From Cristatella mucedo (lineage: Eukaryota > Bryozoa > Phylactolaemata > Cristatellidae): DNA of 64,000 nt. Positions 35,201 to 45,599 of the stretch are shown here, piece by piece; position 1 is the first letter of the stretch, and every line of letters starts with the position of its first letter. A model generated the notes under the pieces. It was not told where the DNA came from. It worked only from the letters and a program-made list of their open reading frames with translations, and ran no database searches. The stretch spans positions 4,646,001 through 4,710,000 of the forward strand of contig WPIO01000003.1 of the NCBI GenBank assembly GCA_009760855.2, in the 5' to 3' direction. A program made the translations under genes and the position numbers.

Positions 35201-36369
35201 TTTCAATAGATCTTTTACTTTTTAAGGAAGCAATGCAACCAAGAGTGACTTTGGTAATCGTTGGGCTCTACAACGATTTCCTCAAGATTCGTTTACAACT
35301 AACAGATCAAGATAATCATAAAGACTCGTGTCACTTACAGACAGTGATAAACAAAAATCAAGTCAAACTGGGATGACATTAATAATCTCTGACAATTAAG
35401 TTTTTCAACAACTGTGGGGCAGCTAAATTTTACCAGAGCTATTATTGTATGTGTAAGCACTATCTTTTAACAATTCGGACAAGCTACAAATGTAGTTATC
35501 TGACCATATCAACAATACGTGCAATCACCCTGATTGTGATTTAAATTGGGCCCTCTCCATCCATCAATATATCCACTTTCCTCGGCAGATATTTGTTACT
35601 GAGGTCGAAGACTTTGCAGCCAAAATTTATTTGATTCATCTGGTATCCTACTTAATAGACATTACCTTACCAAACATGCTTCCATCGTTTTCGCAAACGG
35701 CCAAGGGTTAAAGGATGTTAAGTTGAGCACTAGAGTGAATAGTTTGATATAGTTTGAAGTATGAACAAATGCAGTTCCCAAATAGATAACTCAAACTCGG
35801 AACAGCATTTTCTGATAAATAAGAAAATATATAATTCTTTAAAATTGAGTCCTTGAATTCCGTTTCCGTTGCCTAAATGCATCCAATAAATGAAAATACC
35901 GTCCTAAAAATTCAGTAACACGTTTTAACTTCAGCAGGTAAACGTCCTTTTGGCATTTCACATGATTGCCCAGACTTCTAAAGCAATCGTTTATTGCTCT
36001 AAGGCTATTTGTTTCGTTGGGGAGACTAGTTATCTGGTTTCTTGCTGGTAGTGCACTGTCAATTTCTGACATATTCTTAAACAATATCTCGCCTGTGTAG
36101 TAGCATGCTGAAAATCATAAGTCTCAAACCTTGAATATTCCACAAACTTTTACCAGACACAATTTAAGAAGAATTTTATAGAGGGGTATATATGTCACCA
36201 TACAAATCTTACATCAATGTCTTCTGATTGTGCTGCCAAAAGCTATTTTTGAAAATCTTAACTGAATCCGGGACCTCACAGGACCACAAAAAGTAAATAG
36301 GTCCTTTGATTTCAACACCTAGTATTCCAGTTGAGGATGCAGCATGTACATCGGGTGCGTTTACTGCAT
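35201..36369. other. Unassigned
   Basis: No exon or repeat supported. Possibly includes the unrecognisable 5' end of the LINE-A copy on its left. Confidence 0.35.
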
Positions 36370-36460
36370 CTTAAATATAAATTTGAATATAATTCATTGG
36401 TTTAGCACCACGAGAGAACTAAATCTCTATTCAGGCACTTCACATGCAAGGTCGGTGCAC
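36370..36460 (-). mobile_element. SINE-B 3' fragment, antisense
   Basis: Reverse complement gives GCCTGAATAGAGATTTAGTT followed by a body ending in CCAATGAATTATATTC, matching SINE-B at 32.4 and 55.2 kb. The tRNA-like head is absent. Because SINE-B shares its tail with LINE-A, assignment to one or the other is not fully certain. Confidence 0.55.
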
Positions 36461-37640
36461 TAGTACTTGCAGTTGCTACATTTGGAGTTAGCACTCCAGA
36501 AGCTACTCAGCCGAATCTCACTACCAAGAGTCCATGCTACCCGATATTTCACAAAGTGTAAGGGCCTAATAGGACAGATCATAAGACAAGGAAACACTGA
36601 GTTACAAAAGTCAAGGCGGGATTTCAACAGTGCGTGGCATATTGAGATGTTGTATCCCATCTAGGCAAGCCCAAAGCTTACCATCGTTAGATAGCTGAAA
36701 GTAGGCAGACTCGACAGAGGAGCTGATGTCGTCTTTTAATAAAAGGTCCCTTTTGGAATAGGAAAGTTATGCTTCATGTAGATTCAAGAAGAAATATTGT
36801 TTTAAGGACCAATGCTAGTCTTAGGTCTTCTATGTTTCGAATAATGCCTGGTTTGCCCGTAACTTGTAGGCTGAGTTAATCGCCATGAACTTTGAAACTC
36901 CATATGCTAGAGTAGCGATTCGTTAGATCGTCACTGCGATCACCAGGTAAGAAGCTGGTGTGAGAGCAGTTAATTAGACGGTTAATCATAGAAGTCTGCA
37001 TTTTTGGACAATGCAGTTGCGATTCAACAATGTTTCTATTGAAGCTAGATTTGCTTTTGCTACGATTGACAGGTACAATTTACAGTATTTCTCGTATGCC
37101 AGTCGTTGGAAAGTCTTTATTATAAGCTTTACAGTCTTTTATTCAATCTTGCCCTTAGTGGACTTAGCTAGTTTTTTATCTGAGGTCAACATAGGTTGTC
37201 TGTGCGAGAGCACACAGTATTCTTAGTCAGAGGTGCAAACTCTTCGAACATGTCAGCTAGTTCGTGTCGTAGCAATCTAGTGATGACAATAATATGAAAT
37301 AAGAATTGAGCAGCAGAGGCCTAGCAATAACTGTCGCAAGGACTGCATCTTGATCATGAGTTTCGAGGTTTCGCGATCCATAGGTAATTTGAGATGAGGA
37401 GGACTACCTACGTTGTAAGTTGGATGAGATCTGCAGTCAGTTTAGAAAAAATCGGCTACAATGGTTGGAAGAAAGTGCAGGTGCATAAGAACGTTTGGTC
37501 AAGAGTGATAACCTTGATGAGAGAAGGACCATGCAAATGAGCAACAAGAGACAATGAGTCAGTAAGTGCATGCAATTAAGTGCTGAAGGCGTCAGATAAG
37601 TTATAAAAATAAATGTTTAAGTAACATTTTATTATGAAAT
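36461..37640 (-). mobile_element. LINE-A, antisense, internally deleted
   Basis: 36461-36760 is the RT C-terminal region in reverse complement (minus-strand HALLKSRLDFCNSVFPCL). From about 36900 the sequence jumps to the 5' region that aligns with 34230-34660 and beyond, so most of the RT is missing. Confidence 0.65.
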
Positions 37641-38443
37641 ATAAATTTATATTTATACTCCTAGAGCATTTTCCTAATTTAACAGGCCGTTACACTAACC
37701 CCTTTAATCCATCAAAAGGTGTGATGCATTGGAGTAGATTAGTGTATTTGTATAAGACGTTTCACACGTGGGCACTGTGTTACCATAGACAGGGCATCCT
37801 CAATGGCTTGAATTTAAGCATAGCTTCACTGAACCCAGCATTAACATGCAGCAAGGATAGGAGATTCGGAGCACGTAATTTTTGCTTTTGTGGGGGATTA
37901 TGTATTTACTTATTTTGCAAGTCGTTTCAGCGACTTGTACTATATTGATAGGAGCCCACGTGTAATTTGGAAAAAGTTTGTAAGCATCATAGACACAGTC
38001 TCAAAGTTAACGTGTTTGATGCAATTGAGCTTTTAAAATAGAAGCATTTCATTTTGTTCCAGATTATCGTGAAATACTGGGAATGCGATCATTACCTGGG
38101 CCAATGGAATCTATGTAGTAAATTATTAGAAAGCACCCTCACATGGGACTACAATGTCAGTATGCTCATAATGGATAGAAGTATTTATATATAATCATGT
38201 CCCGAGCTTTGAAGAGCTGATCAGTCCTGTCCTTACGGAGGATTTTAGTAGATTGTTTTCCAGAAAAATTGATTGTGAGAGTACCTAGGCAGTGTTAATG
38301 TTTGGTACACGCTATCGACTTTATAGAGAATTGATGTGAAAGTAAGAGCGAAATGGCATGAACTTTGGGTCATTAAGATTGTGTGATACTAAAATCATCC
38401 TTATGTATTGTAAATATACTGCATTAAAGTACGGAAAGTCTAC

Positions 38444-38555
38444 CTTAGCCAGGCCGATAGCCAGTAGAATAGTGCTATATCCTATACCACCCCATTTAGG
38501 TACAATCGGCTGGTACCATGATGCCATCTGTGCTCTAGAGAATGCATCCAGGATA
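38444..38555 (-). CDS. Exon, fibronectin-III-like (second of a matched pair)
   Basis: A 112-nt minus-strand exon between the acceptor AACCCATTAG and the donor GGCTAAG/GTAGACTTTCC. It enters in phase 2, exactly matching the exit phase of the exon at 38617-38695, across a 61-nt intron. The product contains MASWYQPIVPKWGGIGYST followed by hydrophobic ILLAIGLAK. The W...P....GIGY pattern matches strands B and C of fibronectin type III domains, where a core Trp is followed by a Pro-rich turn and a Gly-Tyr pair. I infer an extracellular repeat of a receptor or adhesion protein. Exit phase 0. Confidence 0.55.
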
Positions 38556-38616
38556 CTAATGGGTTGCAAGCTTTAGGAATCGAAAGGAACCAACTAGTAA
38601 ATTAATTATAACATAC

Positions 38617-38695
38617 CTGACGTCAATCATAACCAGAGTATGGCTAAACTTATCTTTTAATTTTCCAAAGATATCCACTTTGAGAAGAATGGTGA
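38617..38695 (-). CDS. Exon, beta-rich (first of a matched pair)
   Basis: A 79-nt minus-strand exon with acceptor TTGTCTTCTGATAAG (an alternative, in the same phase, is TCTTCTCAAAG 16 nt later) and an excellent donor GTCAG/GTATGTTAT. The frame reads TILLKVDIFGKLKDKFSH and then TLVMIDV, alternating hydrophobic residues as in beta strands. Its exit phase (2) fits the next exon at 38444-38555 and the joint codon becomes AGT (Ser). I first considered a retroviral-type integrase because of VDIFG, but the required downstream motifs are absent and the splice junction is better support. Function unknown beyond a probable extracellular beta domain. Confidence 0.5.
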
Positions 38696-38699
38696 CTTA

Positions 38700-39954
38700 T
38701 CAGAAGACAACGTATAAAGTAGCCCACCTCTGTGGCAGGAACTGGCTAAGCTAAGGCCAGAAGACACTTTGCATTGACAAGCTTTAGTGATAAGCAAAGC
38801 TGCCCTGGGACTATGCTAAGCTATCACTAGCCTCTCTCTATCTTATCACTCATTCCACGTCCACGACGAATCAGTCACCAGGATATAATGGAAGAGGAGA
38901 CAATTGCTTAACGACTTCCGTGGTTAGTGCCCGAAACCAATAGACAAAGCCTGCTTCCAATGAGGGTGAAATGATCATAACCACTGGCAGGTCCATACAA
39001 TCTCTTGGCACGGATGTCTATCGATCACATTAGAACATGGATAGTATATGTAAACTGCTTGCTTGTGAATAGGTGCAAGTGCAGTGCTGCATTACTTTAA
39101 AATAAAAGCTTACTCGGCTTCTTCTTACGAACGTGCCATCTCGTTTCTTGGACCGCCCTAGTGTACATATCTTATGGGACAAGCAATTATATAGACTAAA
39201 TCTTTTGAATACTTCATAAAGTAAAAGTATCTGATTAGCACTCAAAGGCTGTCAAACATTTTTTTTAGTGGTCATGTTCGAAAGAGGTAGCTGTGAGATG
39301 CCTTAATTTGACTGGAAGAGGGCTTAGTTCAACTTCAGTGCTTCACCTGACCTAACCATCTTTTGGCAAAAGAATGAAGTGTTCGACACAAGGGACTAAC
39401 TATTTTGCTGATAGAGGATACATGTCTATCAAGTGCTAAATCCGTCTTCTTTCTGGAATCTATCGTTCTTCTAATTAGCAGTGCAGCACTTACCAGGGTT
39501 ATCGCATGACACCTAGGAGAGACATCTCAGAAAAGATTGCTGCAAAACAAAACAGGTATTTTGTTAAAAAGGAATTTATTTTTAGCTCAACTCAAGATTC
39601 TCCCTAAAAAAATATCAATCGCGATATTCTTGAAATGCTTCAAAACACTGCTCCCGTCAAGAGTGCTTCCATTTTGCTTGATTTAGTTAAAAGTGGAAGA
39701 GTGTTGCACATTTGTCTAGCATACAACTATAGAGAGTGGTAGAATTTTGCTAAGGGATCTTTAATCATTAAGGATTATGGTAATTGTTATGCCACTTTTT
39801 TAAAGACAGAAAATCCGCACGATACGAAGATTCTCATTAAGTATGAAATCTATCTCGACTTCAAGTGACAACCAGGCCCACACTGTCCTATAAGGACTAG
39901 TTGGTGGTTCTTGGTTTATTCTTTTTGTTACAGGAAACTAAAACAGTAATTTTA
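38700..39954. other. Unassigned, probably intronic
   Basis: No LINE block or exon recognised. Confidence 0.35.
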
Positions 39955-40905
39955 AAAGTAATAATAATGGACTTGATAAATCGCCCTCATAGAACTTAAT
40001 CTCTTTCTTGGCGCTTTAAATTTGCTGCGAAGGGAAATGAAATTGAATGGTAAGTAAAATCATGCTTTTAAAACAAACAAAATGACTAATAGGGTTAGGG
40101 GTGACATGCATAAGATCAGCATGCAAATGTGGTTAGTGGTAGCATGCACAGTGTCAGCACACATAAGCACGTGAAGGACTAATCTCAGGGACCCATTAAA
40201 TGCTGACCTCAATCGGTGTGTTTTTAAGTTCCTTTTAAATAAAATCAGGTCAGGGGAAGTTCTGAGGCAGTTCGGGAGGGAGTTTTAGGCTTTGGGAGCT
40301 TGCGAACTAAATGCACGGTCTCCATAGGATTTAAGGTTTTTACGAGGTATTTTTTACTGTTGGATCCCGAAATTGGGTGGTACGATGCCTGGTCTGATGG
40401 GGTAGTAGATCTGAGAGATAGGCTGGAGCCAAAGAATGAAGTGACCTTCAAGTGAGCGACGAAACCTTGACGTCAATCCGTTGCTTGACTGATAGCCAGT
40501 GCAGGTCGGCGAGAAGTGGAGTAATGTGGCTACTGAGACGCTCACGACAGACAAGCCTAGCAGCAGAGTTTCGCAGCAGCTGCAATCGCCTGATCGCACA
40601 TGACGGTACGCCAGTAAGCAGTGAGTTGCAGAACTCGAGACGTGATGTCAGGAATGCATGGACAAACTTAGACGTGGTATCCTTATCTAAACAAGCCCGA
40701 ATTCAAGCAATGTTATGAAGCTGAAAACAGACAGATTTGACCGTACAGCTGATATGGTCGTCTAACGAGAGGTCACTTTGGAACATGACACCTAGATTTC
40801 GAGCTGATTCAACTGCAGACATGCTGGCAGAGCCAATTTTGAAAGTCAGCCTTTCCAATCTCAGAATCACACTGGGTTTGCCCATAACTAGTAAATTAAT
40901 GACAG
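39955..40905 (-). mobile_element. LINE-A 3' part, antisense, fairly well preserved
   Basis: Tail and 3' UTR at 39955-40230, the C-terminal block at 40240-40450 and the RT end at 40450-40905. Minus-strand MGKPSVILRLERLTFKIGSA matches the same place in the 7042-8196 frame (MGKPSVIKKLERLTIKIGSA). This is one of the less diverged copies. Confidence 0.88.
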
Positions 40906-41237
40906 CAGCTGTGATAGTGCCCAGAATACCCTACATATTTTTAGAATCTTAGGCTGTTACTTTTTGACGTTGATCCAATTACTTTTTAGCAACTTTATAG
41001 TAGAAATAAATGGAATATTTGCTCTAAACTGTAGTGTTCGTAAGCTGTATTGGAAAACACCAGGAACATGCAAATGAGAAATATTGACCTGTGGAACGTT
41101 GCCTGATCAAATCCGCTTGACGACCATCATGGTCTATCAGTTTCATCCCTTTGAATAAACTTGATTGAATATCGCCGAGGAGTTATTTTTGGATTAGCTG
41201 GTCGGAATGAATTCTTGATGATGATTTCCTGATACAG

Positions 41238-41407
41238 AGCCACGGCTCTCCGACGTTCAGTGGGAAGACGAAATTGTCTATCTAGATGGCAAAATCATAG
41301 AACTGCCACCTTCTCTCAACCTTCCACTATGTCGCCAGGGGCTAGTGATGCTTTCCACTCTTCCAGAAGCACCTACAGTTTTCTTTCTGGTTTTACAGAA
41401 AATATAA
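41238..41407 (+). CDS. Coding-looking block, strand uncertain
   Basis: After an acceptor-like TTTCCTGATACAG the plus strand is open for 55 codons: LSDVQWEDEIVYLDGKIIEL and later LCRQGLVMLSTLPEAPTVFF, a pattern like an Ig or fibronectin beta domain. No good donor is visible before the stop at 41405. A second plus frame (Ser-rich) and a minus frame are also open here, which weakens the case. Treat as a candidate exon only. Confidence 0.25.
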
Positions 41408-41847
41408 CCACAGCGGATCAGGGAGAGTCCCGAGTTTACCAATCCAGCGACGAGCTTAGCCAATAACTGAAGATTTTATGAACCTACATGATTAGAATTT
41501 TTTAGGAAAAGTATTGAATGATTTTTGAAGCAATCACTGAATTGCAAACATGAAGACAGGCATCTCCAATTTTACTCTCACTTACAGTATCGTACAATGC
41601 AGAGCCTATTTACGATTCATATATGAAATTTAATTACAGCAAGAACTAGCAATAACTCGGTAAATGAGTGTAATGCAAGCAGCTTGCCAAGTTATTTGTC
41701 AATTTGAAACACGATGACATGCCGTCCACTTGCTGTACAAGAGACTGCCATGGTATTGCACAATAGCGAGCATGGTGCATTAATTGTCTCTGAGTACTGG
41801 CGGCTTCAATAGGCCAAGCATAACCCTAAGTAAAGTGATTTTTTTAG

Positions 41848-41972
41848 GTGGATGGGCTGGTGTCATGGTACAAGCGATGCTTCCAGCTGCACGGGACAGC
41901 TTTGGTGACACCATCGCTACAGTAATTAGATCGGCAGCTCAGACTGGAATGATTACAAGGCCAATGGTCTAA
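41848..41972 (+). CDS. Possible terminal exon
   Basis: Follows a strong acceptor (AAGTGATTTTTTTAG). Read from phase 1 it gives WAGVMVQAMLPAARDSFGDT and ends after ITRPMV at a TAA (41970-41972). The small-residue-rich composition and clean acceptor suggest a real last exon or a processed fragment. No AATAAA is obvious within the next 100 bp and no partner exon with exit phase 1 was found upstream on this strand. Family not recognised. Confidence 0.3.
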
Positions 41973-42384
41973 CTTGAAGCCATTGCATACAAGAATTAAG
42001 TGAGAGGCTTCTGAAACTAGCTAGATAATTGATGCATTTTAATATTGTACTAACCTCTATTCTAAAAGGAAAGGTTGTACTTAATAAAGAATAGTGTGAG
42101 CACACAATGTAGGAAAGTCTCGCCGACGATCCCATTGAGGCAATCAAGTTAGTCAGAGTGGAAAAACTGTAAGCAAATGGCCGCTGATGGCAAAACACAA
42201 ACTAGCAAATTTCAGCCTATTAATTGTATGTCCAACTATTTATTTGAGATTTTACGTGGATGTTTACTAGGAATATATCTAATTAGGTGAAGATCTACGA
42301 TTCCAAAGTTATCGTCTACACTAAAGCATTTCCAACGTCCCATAACACATTCTTGGGTCAGGAAAGATTGAATACATACTATTA

Positions 42385-42500
42385 AGTAATAATAGTGAGT
42401 AATAACACGCTTGATGAAGTGCCCTCAGAGAGCTTAATCTCTTTGTGAGTGCTTTAAATTTGCTGCAAAGAAAAAATGACCATACTTGTATTTTCACAGT
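42385..42500 (-). mobile_element. LINE-A 3' UTR fragment, antisense
   Basis: Reverse-complement tail and 3' UTR only (AGTGCCCTCAGAGAGCTTAA, 42418-42437, and TTTGCTGCAAAG). Confidence 0.75.
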
Positions 42501-42742
42501 CTCAGTGGGTTTTAGCATAGACAAACATTGTCCACACACACGTTAGCATACTTCATAAAAATCTCCATTCAAAAGTTGCTAGTTTTACGATCATCGAACG
42601 AACATACATGTCTGAGCCTATCTCTAAAATTTACACAGACCCAAAAGAAATGCTGACCAGGGTTACTTGGCTGCTTACATCGATGAACTTCAAATTTTGC
42701 TGGTTATCAGAATTGACAGACAAGGTCTGAGAAACTTAGTTT

Positions 42743-42817
42743 CTAATTCGGTGGCAGATATGCTTCTAATAGGTTTTGTTCTGCTAAAGGTTTTGAGAAG
42801 CTTCCGTGCTTACCTTG
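42743..42817 (-). CDS. Possible short terminal exon
   Basis: Minus strand: a very strong pyrimidine tract and acceptor (TTTTTCTCTCTAACCGTTGTAG, shown in part) at 42818-42840, then a 24-codon phase 0 frame QGKHGSFSKPLAEQNLLEAY ending at TAG. The upstream candidate exon 43466-43692 exits in phase 0, so it would splice in frame and give an early C-terminus. No AATAAA is obvious downstream. The acceptor is good; the exon body is too short to judge. Confidence 0.3.
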   Translation of the reverse strand, partial: QGKHGSFSKPLAEQNLLEAYLPPN

Positions 42818-43465
42818 CTACAACGGTTAGAGAGAAAAAAAAGACAACACCTTGACCTCTGCCCACGACCAATTGCAAGGTCATATTTGTAATGGTATGA
42901 TGGCTATACTTGCATGTAAGTTGGTAAGGTTGTTTGGGTTTTAGATACTTAGGTATTTCTTAAAGATCTCTAATCGCTAGTCTGGATTGCTTAAATGCTA
43001 GTCTATCTGGCTTTTGAAAGCTCGGCTAACTCCGTAAAATTTTGTTTCAAACAGTCGAACGACAAAGCTTCTATCAGTTTTGTCTAAAGCTACTATTTTT
43101 CGTAGCCGTAAATCAAAAATAACAATAGATATGACATACGATATTGGGGAAGCTAAGTTAAAAATTGCCCATCAATTAGCATTCTATCACGTTACAATAT
43201 TTTTAGTCACCCCGAAGTTATTGATGCACCTTTGTTGGCACATGTGAGAATTTTGCTTGACCAGAAATTAGGCTGTAACCTGAAGTGTCCCGACCGGGCT
43301 CGCTACTATAGCCGCTTTTGTAATTGCTGTAATAGCTGGAAAAAAGTCACGGCGGCTGGCTTAGGTTAGTTCGATTCCTGGCCACTATGAGTGCTAGCAG
43401 TTACCCTGACTTTATTCTGACATTGCAGATTAAGAAACATTTTTTGGTTATTATAATCCGCATAC

Positions 43466-43692
43466 CTTTAAGCCTTGATTTGTGCCGTAACAAGACACAG
43501 GGCTGATTATTGTTTTCCAATCAGACTGTTTGGCTCTCCCCACACGAAAACCGCAATAGCTTTCGATGGACTTGGCGTCCCATATGACAACAATGCTTGT
43601 CTTATTGCTGACGCCAGCCAACTTATATTGTTGACTGCTTATCTGAATTTGACTCACGTTTTGGAAATTACTCATGCTTCTATTTAAATTTA
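43466..43692 (-). CDS. Exon, fibronectin-III-like domain
   Basis: A 227-nt minus-strand exon. Donor TTAAAG/GTATGCGG is good; the acceptor TTTTTAATTAAAG is weak but gives the phase needed by the upstream exon (43846-43958). The product has VSNKTSIVVIWDAKSIESYC and then GFRVGRAKQSDW. The S-I-x-x-x-W-D spacing followed by Y-x-G-F-x-V is the B-to-C strand signature of fibronectin type III domains. The Cys after the Tyr recurs in SYCGWSI at 14.1 kb, so both may be paralogous repeats. A probable cell-surface protein; not matched to a named family. It exits in phase 0. Confidence 0.5.
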
Positions 43693-43845
43693 CTTTAATT
43701 AAAAATCACCTTAATGTATTACCTTTGAGCTAAAAAAATCTAACAGGAGACAGTTTAAAGACATCCTCTCCTACATCTCTGACATTACGTGTTTCTATGT
43801 GGTAACCGAAGTTTCTAGTTAATGAGTGGTTTGAAACCGACATAC

Positions 43846-43958
43846 CTCTTTCAGCTGATTCTTCTTCAGATACTATAGTCGTAATTATATCGTCCACATT
43901 GTTTCGCCCCTTAAGCACATTTACCCTTTTCGACAGTCTGTCCACAATGCATTTTACA
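43846..43958 (-). CDS. Exon upstream of the FN3-like exon
   Basis: A 113-nt minus-strand exon with a pyrimidine-rich acceptor region (TTTCTGCTTGCTCACTGCAA then ACATTCAG) and a strong donor AAAGAG/GTATGTCGG. The frame encodes VKCIVDRLSKRVNVLKGRNN then an acidic end (SEEESAER). Exit phase 1 matches the entry of 43466-43692 (joint codon GTA, Val). It may be a linker before the fibronectin-like domain. Nothing in it identifies a family. Confidence 0.45.
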
Positions 43959-44646
43959 CTGAATGTACGGACGGTTGCAGTGAGCAAGCAGAAACAATTT
44001 GCAAAGCCTCTATTACAAACTTTGAACTAAATGGGCAGTAAAACTTTTCAATGGCCCCATATTGAACAGTACATTTCTTGTGAAACGATAAGCAGCTTCA
44101 GATTGAAAACCGAATACATTCCATTCACACTTAGCCGCAGCTCACAACAAACTGCATGTTTTAGCTATAAAAAAACCCCGAGTCTCACTCCATACCCGAC
44201 TCGACAGAGTATTTCCTGCTGGCGTCGGAGGAAATGAGCGATATACATAATCAGACATGCTGCTCTACTGTCGCCTTTAAATTATGCGCAGTATACCAAA
44301 TGACAATTTACGGGACGAGTGGCAAGTGGAAACTGGTTGGTTTGAGTAAGGGTCAAGGTTAAGCTCTTAGCTGGATCATTCAGTCGTGTTAAGCAATTTC
44401 TTGGCGAGCCTTTGATATTTACCTAAAGCTTGGGAGCCGGTATTACATTAGATTTGTGCTTCTTCAGTCGCTACAAGAGTCAGCAGTAAACATAGATAGT
44501 CAATAGCTAGACATCTAAATTAATATTGATCATAGCTGCTTAAATTCGGAATTCACCGAATTTAACGAAATTAACCTATTTTCGGTTGGACGCCGACCCT
44601 TGCATTCGGCATCACAAAAGACAGAGTATCAGATGAGTAACATGAC

Positions 44647-45470
44647 TCATTTTTGAGCCTGGAGTAAAGCAGTAACTCGCGTAAATGGCGTCAAAGCATT
44701 TATGCTCTTAAGCATTGACAGGCAATCAAACAGCTTCGTCTGAAAGATGCACTCCAAAGCTAATGATTTCAGATTGGTATAATGGTCTTCAATTATCCTC
44801 TTGAGCACAGAGAAGTGCAACTCAAACAAAGTAGTTTTAGAAAAAATAGATGCCAACAGATACTGGAACTGAATGCAGGTGCTTCTCTGAAGAATCAGGC
44901 AAGACATTCAGCTTCATTTCATTCTGTACTGAAATCAGTCAACTGATCAAGAAATGTTGATGCAAATAGTGTGTCTTGTAGCGTTCAAGGCTCCGATTCT
45001 TCAAACAGGTAATAGCTGATTGGTACCCAAGGCGTTTTAACATACTGCTGGTAAGAGGTAATCTTTGTAAAGTTAACTCAAAAGCCATCGTATTTCTCTC
45101 AATACTAATCCCCGACGGCCGTGGCACTAGTAGCTGCATTTGTTCACTTAGGACTGATCGGCCTGGCAACAGCAGCCTTGATGGCATCGTTAGTCACAAG
45201 ATGGCTATGCCCCTGCTCAATAGCCTCAATCACAGGTGCAGTAAAAAATGCTTCTAGGCCATCATGGTGAGGATCAAGGACACAGGAATTAAAGTCAGGT
45301 GAACAAGGTCCAAGCAGCTCAGCAGACATCGTCGTAGGTACCTCACAACCTACGGCATTATTAGAGCTGCTGCATTTCGCTTGGACTTCTATGATTACTT
45401 CAACCACTGTCACCATATACGTACCAAGCTTTGTAACAACTGCACGACGGCTATCGTCATTGAGAGCTCA
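44647..45470 (-). pseudogene. Broken coding sequence of an unrecognised protein
   Basis: Three consecutive minus-strand frames look coding but are shifted: 45470-45150 (including AELLGPCSPDFNSCVLDPHH and EAIEQGHSHLVTNDAIKAAV), 45187-44939 (SMLKRLGYQSAITCLKNRSL) and 44907-44647 (SVLKRIIEDHYTNLKSLALE). The first two overlap at GCTGCTGTTGCCAGG near 45175, as expected for a one-base frameshift; the third follows after stops. Amino-acid composition is protein-like and there are no introns, so a decayed retrocopy or transposase relative is possible. I do not recognise the protein. Confidence 0.35.
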
Positions 45471-45599
45471 TTGGATTGTTCACAGAAGAATGTTCAATGG
45501 TCGTCGATATATTCTTGAAGCGAGTAAAAATTTAGAATATTTCGTCCAAATACGATTGCATTTGCTTCATTATCTTTGCCTGTCATATCAACCGCTAAA

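Noticed and set aside
38617-38695. VDIFG...MIDV suggested a retroviral-type integrase core
   Set aside because: No HHCC zinc motif upstream and no second Asp or Glu motif downstream; splice sites and phase support a host exon.
43290-43400. Another tRNA-derived element (AGTTCGATTCC-like B box at about 43371)
   Set aside because: No A box at proper distance and no second copy; too weak to list.
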